This document shows positions 1-4,623 of a stretch of 6,445 bases of DNA, piece after piece. The notes below the pieces were generated by a model that made no database searches, was not told where the DNA came from, and saw only the letters and a list, made by a program, of their open reading frames with translations. The stretch is taken from assembly GCA_009993495.1 (NCBI GenBank), contig JAACTI010000154.1:1-6445 (forward strand). Reading direction: 5' to 3'. The position numbers were made by a program, and so were the translations under genes. Within the stretch, counting starts at the first letter, position 1. Each line of letters starts with the position of its first letter. The stretch is from Deltaproteobacteria bacterium. GTDB taxonomy: Bacteria; Desulfobacterota; Desulfuromonadia; Desulfuromonadales; Geopsychrobacteraceae.

Positions 1-207
1 ACCGGCAGCACCACCTTCGGACTGCATTTCTACGACTTTAGGGATGGTCCCCCAGATATTCTTCTGTCCCGCCGCACTCTTGGCGTCCGAGATTTCGCCC
101 ATAACCGACGAGGGCGTAATCGGATAGATCGCAATAACTTCATTCACTGCATGAGCGACATGGGCCGCGGCGGTGTTACCGTCGATACAAACCATTTTTT
201 TTGACAT
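1..207 (-). CDS. por: Pyruvate:ferredoxin (flavodoxin) oxidoreductase, N-terminal 69 codons (partial)
   Basis: The enzyme decarboxylates pyruvate oxidatively to acetyl-CoA and CO2 in the cytoplasm, passing electrons to ferredoxin or flavodoxin through thiamine diphosphate and Fe-S clusters. Only the N-terminus is in the window, and the frame is open to the left edge. Visible are the DGNTAAAHVAHAVNE segment (about residues 9-23), the family signature YPITPSS (28-34) and EMQSEGGAAG (60-69). These match the start of single-chain enzymes such as the Desulfovibrio africanus PFOR; from memory of that structure, Thr31 contacts pyruvate and Glu64 contacts the cofactor, and both residues are present here. 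The ATG at 207-205 is chosen because AGGAG (221-217) lies 9 bases upstream and the N-terminus is the usual length; Met5 is a possible but less likely start. The gene is on the same strand as recR, 339 bp downstream of it, and probably has its own promoter. NifJ is the alternative name. Confidence 0.93.
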   Translation of the reverse strand, partial: MSKKMVCIDGNTAAAHVAHAVNEVIAIYPITPSSVMGEISDAKSAAGQKNIWGTIPKVVEMQSEGGAAG

Positions 208-216
208 TGCTGTTTT

Positions 217-221
217 CTCCT
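217..221 (-). promoter_or_regulatory. Ribosome binding site of por
   Basis: Read on the minus strand, AGGAG within AGAGGAGA lies 9 bases before the ATG at 207. It fixes the start of the pyruvate:ferredoxin oxidoreductase. No convincing -35/-10 pair was found in the remaining leader (222-300). Confidence 0.75.
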
Positions 222-299
222 CTGCGGGGTAAACGGGAACATGAATGTGCTATGACATCACTTCGAAACACTATCTACAAAATCTCTAGAAAAAGGTAA

Positions 300-366
300 C
301 TGTTCAGTAACCTTGAAGTAAAAAATGACCATTAAGAACCACGGGCACCTCGCGCAGAGCCGCAAA
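300..366 (+). repeat. Dispersed intergenic repeat, copy A
   Basis: This stretch matches 1701-1767 in the same orientation. Three blocks are shared at nearly fixed spacing: CTGTTCAG(T/C)AACCT, AAAAATGAC, and a GGGCA..TCGCGCAGAGCCGCAA block in which 21 of 23 bases agree. The region between recR and por (208-546) holds no gene. It consists of the por leader, this repeat and the inverted-repeat element that overlaps its right end. The GCAGAGCCGCAAAGGCGCAGAG wording resembles a widespread class of bacterial intergenic repeat, but that is recollection, not a search. Confidence 0.65.
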
Positions 367-494
367 GGCGCAGAGAAAATTCAAGGTCTTATGGCGTGAA
401 TTCAGACCATAACTTTTATCTTTTCTCCAGTTTAATCGGTTCTTTGTGCCTTTACTCTTAAAAAGTTTTGCCCTTCTGTGCAGCTTTGCGCGAG
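349..494. repeat. Imperfect inverted-repeat element between recR and por
   Basis: The left arm starts CTCGCGCAGAGCCGCAAAGG at 349. The right arm, read on the minus strand from 494, starts CTCGCGCAAAGCTGCACAGA. The two arms match imperfectly over about 24 bases and enclose about 100 bp. Inside is a smaller dyad, TTATGG/CCATAA with a 12-base loop (about 389-412), overlapping GGTCT/AGACC. A 79-codon open frame runs through the element on the minus strand (543-304). It is rich in Lys, Arg and Leu, has no recognisable domain and covers repeat sequence, so I do not call it a gene. The element may be a decayed small mobile repeat. Confidence 0.45.
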
Positions 495-546
495 CAAGCT
501 TTTTTGACGGTAAAGGCCTTTCGACCAGGAAAGAGCTGAACAAAGT

Positions 547-1146
547 TCAAAGCTCACGGCGGCTGTTAATTGCTAATTGAACCGTTGCTGAATCGATATA
601 TTCCAAATCACTGCCCATGGGAATCCCCAATGCCAGGCGGGTGACGCGCAGCCCCTGCTCCTTGAGCAGCCGCGCCAGGAAGAGGGCCGTCGCCTCGCCT
701 TCAACCGTAAAACTGGTCGCCAATAGCACCTCGGAAACCGGTTCCTGCTGTAAACGCGCCAGCAGTTGCGCAATTTTCAAATCGTCGGGGCCAATACCAT
801 CAAGGGGCGACAAGGCACCGTGCAGTACGTGATAGCGCCCCTGAAAACCATGACTTTTTTCGATCGACATCAGATCTTGCGGTTCTTGGACAACACACAG
901 CCGGGTATCATCGCGCCCCCGGTCGAGACAAATTTTGCAGAACTCCGCTTCGCTGATATTGAAACAGGTGTGGCAAAAAGTAAGGTTACGTTTCATTTCG
1001 AGCAAAGCACTCGCTAAAGCTTCAACTTCTGCGCTTGAACTACGCAGCAAATAAAAAGCCAGACGGGTGGCGGTTTTATGACCAATCCCCGGCAGCTTAC
1101 CAAGCTCAGCAACCAGTCGCGCAAAAGATGGCAGAGACCCTAGCAT
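547..1146 (-). CDS. recR: Recombination mediator protein RecR
   Basis: RecR works with RecO (and RecF) to load RecA onto SSB-coated single-stranded DNA at gaps, in the cytoplasm. The 199-residue product has the normal family length and architecture. A helix-hairpin-helix segment LGKLPGIGHKTATRLAF lies at about residues 15-31. A four-cysteine zinc finger follows (Cys58, Cys61, Cys70, Cys73). The Toprim domain begins at LCVVQEPQDL (83-92) and contains LHGALSPLDGIGPDDL (108-123) and TVEGEATA (147-154). The tail GIPMGSDLEYIDSA...SRREL is typical. The ATSF preceding TVEGE differs from the ATN(P/F) that I recall as common. The start at 1146 gives the expected N-terminus, but only a weak GGA-type ribosome site lies upstream. 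The gene is downstream of dnaX and ybaB as in many bacteria, but 205 bp separate it from ybaB, and a candidate promoter is in that gap. No terminator is visible after the stop. Confidence 0.97.
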   Translation of the reverse strand: MLGSLPSFARLVAELGKLPGIGHKTATRLAFYLLRSSSAEVEALASALLEMKRNLTFCHTCFNISEAEFCKICLDRGRDDTRLCVVQEPQDLMSIEKSHGFQGRYHVLHGALSPLDGIGPDDLKIAQLLARLQQEPVSEVLLATSFTVEGEATALFLARLLKEQGLRVTRLALGIPMGSDLEYIDSATVQLAINSRREL

Positions 1147-1167
1147 GAAAAAACATCCGATTCCAAC

Positions 1168-1196
1168 ATTTTAAAATATTGTTCTATTCTTTTCAG
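1168..1196 (-). promoter_or_regulatory. Candidate sigma70-type promoter for recR
   Basis: Read on the minus strand, CTGAAA (1196-1191, 4 of 6 to TTGACA) is followed after exactly 17 bases by TAAAAT (1173-1168, 5 of 6 to TATAAT). The region is strongly A/T-rich, and the -10 lies about 22 bases before the recR start codon. It would let recR be transcribed apart from dnaX-ybaB. A/T-rich DNA gives such matches by chance, so this is only a candidate. Confidence 0.35.
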
Positions 1197-1240
1197 GCAG
1201 ACTAAAAAACTAAAATCTTACCAAAAGCTTCGTGGTGCAT

Positions 1241-1251
1241 TGGTCTGACCA
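1241..1251. promoter_or_regulatory. GntR-type operator-like dyad in the ybaB-recR gap
   Basis: TGGTCTGACCA is a perfect 5+1+5 palindrome, preceded by T. It fits the TGGTNNNACCA core recognised by FadR/PdhR/LldR-subfamily GntR repressors. It lies about 45 bases upstream of the candidate recR -35 box. No regulator gene is present in the window, and nothing else supports its use. The rest of the gap (1252-1351) shows no gene. Confidence 0.25.
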
Positions 1252-1351
1252 GCGCAAAAACTAGCATGACCGGCGCAGGAATATCAAACATAAAGTGCAG
1301 CCAGCGCCTGCCCCAGGGCAACAGTTGAAGCGAATTCTGCTCCACCAAGGC

Positions 1352-1666
1352 TTAGAACAGCCCCGGCAGGCTCATGCCGCCGGTGACTTTCGCCATTTCC
1401 TGCTGCATCATTTCCTGGCTCTTTTTCAGCGCTTCATTCACCGCCGCAGTCACCAGATCCTGCAACATTTCCACGTCTTCCGGGTCAACCACCGTCTTTT
1501 CTATTTTCAAACTCATCAGCTGCATTTTCCCTGTGACCACCGCAGTCACCATGCCGCCACCGGCGGTTGCTTCCACTTCACGTCCTTCAAGCTCTTGCTG
1601 AATGCGCCCGATTTTTTGCTGCATCTGCTGCGCCTGCTTCATGATATTACCAAGACCTTTTGCCAT
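1352..1666 (-). CDS. ybaB: YbaB/EbfC family nucleoid-associated protein
   Basis: This small cytoplasmic DNA-binding protein forms dimers, and members of the family act as nucleoid-associated proteins of uncertain exact role. The 104-residue product has the usual length. A glutamine- and methionine-rich N-terminal helix (about residues 1-30, MAKGLGNIMKQAQQMQQK) is followed by the conserved GGGMVTAVVTGKMQLMSLKI stretch (37-56) and by VDPEDVEMLQDLVTAAVNEAL (60-80). The C-terminus MAKVTGGMSLPGLF is typical of the family. The start at 1666 is supported by TAAGGAG ten bases upstream. The gene stands between dnaX and recR, the conserved neighbourhood for this family, 185 bp from dnaX and 205 bp from recR. 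Those gaps are wider than usual, because the cluster is often tightly packed. Confidence 0.96.
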   Translation of the reverse strand: MAKGLGNIMKQAQQMQQKIGRIQQELEGREVEATAGGGMVTAVVTGKMQLMSLKIEKTVVDPEDVEMLQDLVTAAVNEALKKSQEMMQQEMAKVTGGMSLPGLF

Positions 1667-1676
1667 GGATTTCTGT

Positions 1677-1683
1677 CTCCTTA
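1677..1683 (-). promoter_or_regulatory. Strong ribosome binding site of ybaB
   Basis: TAAGGAG, read on the minus strand, lies 10 bases before the ATG at 1666. It is close to the ideal anti-16S complement and decides the ybaB start. Confidence 0.8.
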
Positions 1684-1700
1684 TGTTTTATTTTGTGTCA

Positions 1701-1767
1701 CTGTTCAGCAACCTGAGAGCCCAAAAATGACTCATGTCATTCAAGGGCATTTCGCGCAGAGCCGCAA
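1701..1767 (+). repeat. Dispersed intergenic repeat, copy B
   Basis: This is the direct-orientation partner of 300-366, sharing CTGTTCAG(T/C)AACCT, AAAAATGAC and GGGCA..TCGCGCAGAGCCGCAA. It ends where copy A continues into AAAGGCGCAGAG, so copy B lacks the inverted-repeat extension. It occupies the ybaB leader, 17 bases upstream of the ybaB ribosome site, and would be transcribed if dnaX and ybaB share a message. Confidence 0.65.
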
Positions 1768-1789
1768 GTATTTGATTGTAAGGGTCTAA

Positions 1790-1826
1790 CTCCCCCCCGG
1801 CCCCCTTTTAATCATAAGCGGGGGAG
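1790..1826. repeat. C/G-tract hairpin after dnaX
   Basis: CTCCCCC (1790-1796) can pair with GGGGGAG (1820-1826) across a 23-base spacer that contains a second C5 tract at 1801-1805, giving alternative pairings. It lies 26 bp beyond the dnaX stop. On the minus strand it is not followed by a T-run, so it is not a standard intrinsic terminator. It could be an mRNA 3'-end stabiliser, a pause site or a dispersed repeat. Confidence 0.45.
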
Positions 1827-1851
1827 AAAAACTCTTCCTTGCGCATCTTTC

Positions 1852-3585
1852 TCAGGTAAAACCTTTATCAATGGGGCGAATGTCTTCAACTTCGCCGTCA
1901 AAAATCCGGGTTGCGGCTTTAATCATTGGGTGTTCGGTCGCGTTGGCGCGCAACTGTTCCTCACGGCTCAATTTCTGGCGTTGTTGTTCTTCGGCCAAAC
2001 TGGGAGTGGCGGGCTGGGTGTCACTTAGTTTGACAATTTCAAGCGTGGTCGGTTGACCAAAAAATTCGCTCGCCAAAGCCTCAAGGGACCTGTGCGTATT
2101 TTTGTCAGTCAGCAACTGAAAGTTAAACGAACCGGCAGGAAAACCAATTTTCAAGCGCGGCAACGCCATGTTCTGGGGATGGGCATGCTCGAGCAATGTA
2201 CCCACGGAGCGACGCTTCTGGTTTACAAAATTGACCAAAGCTTCCCACGATGCGGGTTGCGCCGCAGCGGAGTGTGATGGTGGTGGTGAAGCTATTTCCG
2301 GCTCAGGCTGAGGCGCTGGCGCAGCCACCGGGGCGGCCGGGGGCGCAGACGCAACTGCGGGTCGTGCTGCAGGGGAGGCTGGCGTCGGGCGGGAAATTTC
2401 AACCTGCGAGGGTGCGGATGGCGGCAGTGTGCCCGCCTTCGGCAAACGTTTTTCGAGCAATTCGAGTTTGTGGATCAAAGTGCCGACATCGACACCCTGG
2501 GGCAAGCGCGCAATCTTCACCAGGGCGATTTCCAGGCACAGGCGCGGATAGCTGGCATGAGCAATCTGGGCTTCGGTTTGCATCAGCAGGGTTAAAATCC
2601 ACTGCAAGCGTGTCAGATCGGTATTCTGGGCCACCTGACGCAAATCATTGAGTTCGGCCGGAGACAAATCGAGGAGCGCCGCCGGGTCTTCGACCACCGC
2701 AATAAACAGAATGGCACGCACCATCTCAATCAACTGCTGACAGAATTGCCGGAAAGAAATTCCCTGTTCATCGACGCGTTGCAGAATTCCCAGCCCACGT
2801 CCGGCATCCCCTTCCAGAATCGCCTCAAACACATTGACCAGCAGGCGATGGTCGACCATACCGAGCAAATTTTGCAGCACCGCGTCGTCAATCTGTTCAC
2901 CGCAAAAGGCAATCACCTGATCGAAGGTCGACAAAGAATCACGCATGCTGCCGCCGCCTGCTTTGGCAATCAGCGTCAAACCGATATCGCTGATGGCAAT
3001 GTTTTCAGCCGTTGCAATCTCATGGAGACGTGCGACAACCTTGCCGGTCGAAATTTTGCGGAAATCAAAACGCTGGCAGCGCGAAAGAATGGTGATGGGA
3101 ATTTTGTGCGGTTCGGTGGTGGCAAAAATAAATTTAGCGTGCGGAGGAGGTTCTTCAAGGGTCTTGAGCAGCGCATTGAAAGCGTTGGTCGACAACATGT
3201 GGACTTCATCGATGATAAACAGCTTGTAACGTGAACTTGAAGGCAAATAGCGAATATTTTCGCGCAGCTCACGAATATCATCGACCCCGGTGTTGGACGC
3301 GCCATCAATTTCAAAAACGTCGATACCACGGCTGGCAGTAATTTCAGAACAGGAAGAGCAAACCCCGCAGGGGGTCACGGTGGGGCCGTCAACGCAGTTC
3401 AGCGCCTTGGCAAAGATGCGCGCCGCCGAGGTTTTGCCAACCCCACGCGCGCCGGTAAACAAAAACGCGTGGTGAACCCGATCGGCGTTAATCGCATTTT
3501 TCAGCGTCTGGCTGACATGCTCCTGGCCGATCAAGTCGTCAAATTGCTGGGGGCGCCACTTGCGCGCCAGAACCATATAAGACAT
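1852..3585 (-). CDS. dnaX: DNA polymerase III subunit gamma/tau (clamp loader ATPase)
   Basis: DnaX is the AAA+ motor of the clamp loader, which opens and places the beta sliding clamp on primed DNA; the tau form also bridges the polymerase cores and DnaB. The 577-residue product begins MSYMVLARKWRPQQFDDLIG. It has Walker A GARGVGKT (45-52), zinc-binding Cys64/Cys73/Cys76/Cys79, Walker B LFIIDEVHML (122-131), sensor 1 ATTEPHKI (155-162), the SRC motif (168-170, arginine finger) and sensor 2 GGGSMRDSLS (210-219). The collar domain runs to about residue 375. A Pro/Ala-rich linker (about 384-445) joins it to a shorter C-terminal region (446-577). The protein is shorter than E. coli tau (643). 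I see no A-rich slippery heptamer, so a frameshift-made gamma form is not supported. AGGA lies 10 bases before the start. It follows ffs and heads the dnaX-ybaB-recR cluster. Confidence 0.98.
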   Translation of the reverse strand: MSYMVLARKWRPQQFDDLIGQEHVSQTLKNAINADRVHHAFLFTGARGVGKTSAARIFAKALNCVDGPTVTPCGVCSSCSEITASRGIDVFEIDGASNTGVDDIRELRENIRYLPSSSRYKLFIIDEVHMLSTNAFNALLKTLEEPPPHAKFIFATTEPHKIPITILSRCQRFDFRKISTGKVVARLHEIATAENIAISDIGLTLIAKAGGGSMRDSLSTFDQVIAFCGEQIDDAVLQNLLGMVDHRLLVNVFEAILEGDAGRGLGILQRVDEQGISFRQFCQQLIEMVRAILFIAVVEDPAALLDLSPAELNDLRQVAQNTDLTRLQWILTLLMQTEAQIAHASYPRLCLEIALVKIARLPQGVDVGTLIHKLELLEKRLPKAGTLPPSAPSQVEISRPTPASPAARPAVASAPPAAPVAAPAPQPEPEIASPPPSHSAAAQPASWEALVNFVNQKRRSVGTLLEHAHPQNMALPRLKIGFPAGSFNFQLLTDKNTHRSLEALASEFFGQPTTLEIVKLSDTQPATPSLAEEQQRQKLSREEQLRANATEHPMIKAATRIFDGEVEDIRPIDKGFT

Positions 3586-3625
3586 AGGGTAGAATTCCTC
3601 GCCGTCATCTCGGCCCTTGAATGAG

Positions 3626-3649
3626 AGGGGTGAGGCGTAAGGGGTGAGG
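3626..3649. repeat. Short tandem repeat AGGGGTGAGG in the dnaX leader
   Basis: AGGGGTGAGG occurs at 3626-3635 and again at 3640-3649, separated by CGTA. It lies between ffs and the dnaX ribosome site. On the transcribed strand it reads as a C-rich CCTCACCCCT pair. It may be a remnant of a dispersed repeat; no function is evident. Confidence 0.5.
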
Positions 3650-3700
3650 AGGAAAAAACCTGGAACAGCTCGAAGTTTCTAAGTTTTTTTTGCAGGCACA

Positions 3701-3807
3701 AGTGACAGCCAGGCACCCCCGCGGCACACAAACAGACTGCTGCCGCTGCTCCCTTCCGGGCCTGACGGGGTTCACAGCAGTTCGTTGCGCGGGACCCGGC
3801 TGTCACT
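3701..3807 (-). ncRNA. ffs: Signal recognition particle RNA, small bacterial (4.5S) type
   Basis: The RNA pairs with Ffh to form the SRP, which targets nascent membrane and exported proteins to FtsY and the Sec translocon. Read on the minus strand, the signature domain IV sequence GTCAGGCCCGGAAGGGAGCA is present. It holds the apical GGAA tetraloop (3757-3754) and the A/C-rich internal loop AGCAGC that binds Ffh. The ends AGTGACAGCC (3807-3798) and GGCTGTCACT (3710-3701) are perfectly complementary and close the long hairpin. This gives about 107 nt, the size of E. coli 4.5S RNA, with no Alu domain. True ends may differ by a few bases. ffs immediately upstream of dnaX is a known arrangement. 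No U-tract terminator follows (the transcript has an A-run there), and no strong -35/-10 pair is apparent. A weak CATAGT lies at 3824-3819. Confidence 0.95.
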
Positions 3808-3838
3808 TCTACCGGCAAACTATGTGACGCGACACAAT

Positions 3839-3866
3839 CGGGCACGGCACGCCGTGCCCCTACAGG
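3839..3866. repeat. REP-like hairpin, copy 1
   Basis: GGGCACGGC and GCCGTGCCC (3840-3859) form a 9-bp perfect stem around two bases, or 8 bp with a 4-base loop, followed by CTACAGG. It belongs with 3916-3944: both have a GGGCA(C/G)G...TGCCC core and a CTAC(A/G)GG tail. It begins 32 bp upstream of the ffs 5' end, so it may overlap or border the ffs promoter. This form is common among bacterial intergenic REP-type repeats. Confidence 0.6.
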
Positions 3867-3915
3867 ATATCACGACTATTGCAAAGACCAACGGCGGAAA
3901 ATAGACCCTTGAAAC

Positions 3916-3944
3916 CGGGCAGGCACAGAGACCTGCCCCTACGG
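3916..3944. repeat. REP-like hairpin, copy 2
   Basis: GGGCAGG and CCTGCCC (3917-3938) form a 7-bp stem around CACAGAGA, followed by CTACGGG. It has the same layout, orientation and tail as 3839-3866, with compensating changes in the stem. That suggests selection on, or spread of, the hairpin rather than a single duplication. Confidence 0.6.
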
Positions 3945-3961
3945 GTAGAAAATCAACGAAT

Positions 3962-4017
3962 AAGGCGTACCTCAATGGTACGTCGTTGTGGCAAGCCAAA
4001 AGCAACGCCGCAGATGG
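3962..4017 (+). repeat. 56-bp direct repeat, copy 1
   Basis: This is identical to 4093-4148 except for one A/G difference; the period is 131 bp. It contains CGTACC-TCAAT-GGTACG (6-bp stem, 5-base loop) and TGGC-AA-GCCA nested inside CGTTG/CAACG. Copy 1 lacks the terminal arms that frame copy 2: to its right the match ends at 4017, and to its left the matching sequence is absent and REP-like copy 2 lies there instead. It is therefore a partial element. Confidence 0.85.
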
Positions 4018-4044
4018 TTCTCAAAATCCAGCACACTCTCACCG

Positions 4045-4164
4045 GGCTTCGAAAAAGTGTCCATATGCAAGGCGCTCGCAGGTTTGACACAAAAGGCGTA
4101 CCTCAATGGTACGTCGTTGTGGCAAGCCAAGAGCAACGCCGCAGATGGGCGCTTTTTCGAAGCC
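4045..4164. mobile_element. 120-bp foldback (MITE-like) element beside tRNA-Ser
   Basis: Perfect 13-bp terminal inverted repeats GGCTTCGAAAAAG (4045-4057) and CTTTTTCGAAGCC (4152-4164) bound the element. With a few mismatches the complementarity extends inward to about 24 bp (CCATATGC against GCAGATGG). The interior includes the second copy of the 56-bp repeat (4093-4148) with its own nested hairpins, so the whole unit can fold back. There is no coding capacity. The right end lies 9 bp from the tRNA-Ser 3' CCA. It resembles dispersed foldback repeats seen in delta-proteobacterial genomes. Whether it moves by a transposase in trans or spreads otherwise cannot be told. No target-site duplication is clear. 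Confidence 0.6.
4093..4148 (+). repeat. 56-bp direct repeat, copy 2 (inside the foldback element)
   Basis: This is the 55/56 match to 3962-4017. It carries the same CGTACC/GGTACG and TGGC-AA-GCCA hairpins and sits off-centre within the 120-bp foldback unit. Confidence 0.85.
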
Positions 4165-4171
4165 AAGTACG

Positions 4172-4261
<90 letters not shown>

Positions 4262-4272
4262 GCAGGCCGAAC

Positions 4273-4301
4273 AAGATACACCAAGGGTCTATGGCTGTAA
4301 A
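4273..4301 (-). promoter_or_regulatory. Sigma70-type promoter of tRNA-Ser
   Basis: On the minus strand TTTACA (4301-4296, 5 of 6 to TTGACA) and TATCTT (4278-4273, 4 of 6 to TATAAT) are separated by exactly 17 bases. The expected start is near 4266, about five bases before the mature tRNA 5' end. This spacing and position fit a stable-RNA promoter. Confidence 0.7.
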
Positions 4302-4330
4302 GTTTTTTTGTCGGGCCAGGGCGGGGCGAG

Positions 4331-4621
4331 TTAGCACAGCGGACGGGCGGCGTAATCTTTGTTGGCGCGGTAAACAAACGCCAGAATTTCGGCAACCACC
4401 TGAAACAATTCGGCGGGAATTTCCTGCCCCACCGGCACCTTGGCCAGCACTTCGAGCAAATCGGCATCCTGCACAATTTCAACCCCGGCTTCGCGTGCCA
4501 GGGCGATAATCTTCTGCGCGACTTCGCCCTGGCCACTGGCCACCACCTTGGGCGCGCTGCCGGGGAGATGATCGTAGCTCAGGGCAACAGCCCGTTCACG
4601 GCCTGGAGACAGAGTTTTCAT
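4331..4621 (-). CDS. FlhB-like C-terminal domain protein (YlqH/FhlB type)
   Basis: This 96-residue soluble protein matches only the cytoplasmic C-terminal domain of FlhB/YscU, the export-specificity switch of flagellar and type III secretion. Aligning are AVALSYD (11-17, FlhB AVALKYD), PKVVASGQGEVAQKI (24-38), AREAGVEIVQDADLLEVL (42-59) and GQEIPAELFQVVAEILAFVYR (65-85). No transmembrane segments precede it. The self-cleavage motif NPTH that would stand just before AVAL is replaced by SPGRER, so autocleavage is not expected. The protein begins roughly where processed FlhB would. It starts two bases after the stop of the FliK-like gene (TAA AG ATG), so translation is probably coupled. Such stand-alone pairs are known (ylqG-ylqH in Bacillus). 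Its exact role is unproven; it may interact with the export gate or with the FliK-like partner. Confidence 0.85.
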   Translation of the reverse strand: MKTLSPGRERAVALSYDHLPGSAPKVVASGQGEVAQKIIALAREAGVEIVQDADLLEVLAKVPVGQEIPAELFQVVAEILAFVYRANKDYAARPLC

Positions 4622-4623
4622 CT

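Noticed and set aside
304..543. 79-codon open frame on the minus strand between recR and por
   Set aside because: It is made of repeat and inverted-repeat sequence, has no recognisable domain and no clear ribosome site.
1295..1789. 164-codon open frame on the plus strand over ybaB
   Set aside because: It is the antisense shadow of ybaB; its His/Phe/Gln-rich composition is not protein-like, and ybaB is certain.
2059..2064. Homopolymer run in dnaX considered as a programmed frameshift site
   Set aside because: It is a T6 run in the message within GAA TTT TTT GGT, not the A AAA AAG type, it is very near the 3' end, and its phase does not give a proper slippery heptamer.
3653..3658. T6 run on the minus strand after ffs considered as a terminator
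   Set aside because: No stable stem of adequate length directly precedes it, only weak 3-5 bp pairings.
3819..3847. Promoter for ffs
   Set aside because: CATAGT is a poor -10 and the hexamer 17 bases upstream lies in the REP-like hairpin and does not resemble TTGACA.
3962..4148. The two 56-bp repeats as a CRISPR array
   Set aside because: There are only two copies, the unit is too long and internally structured, and one copy is part of a foldback element; no cas genes are present.
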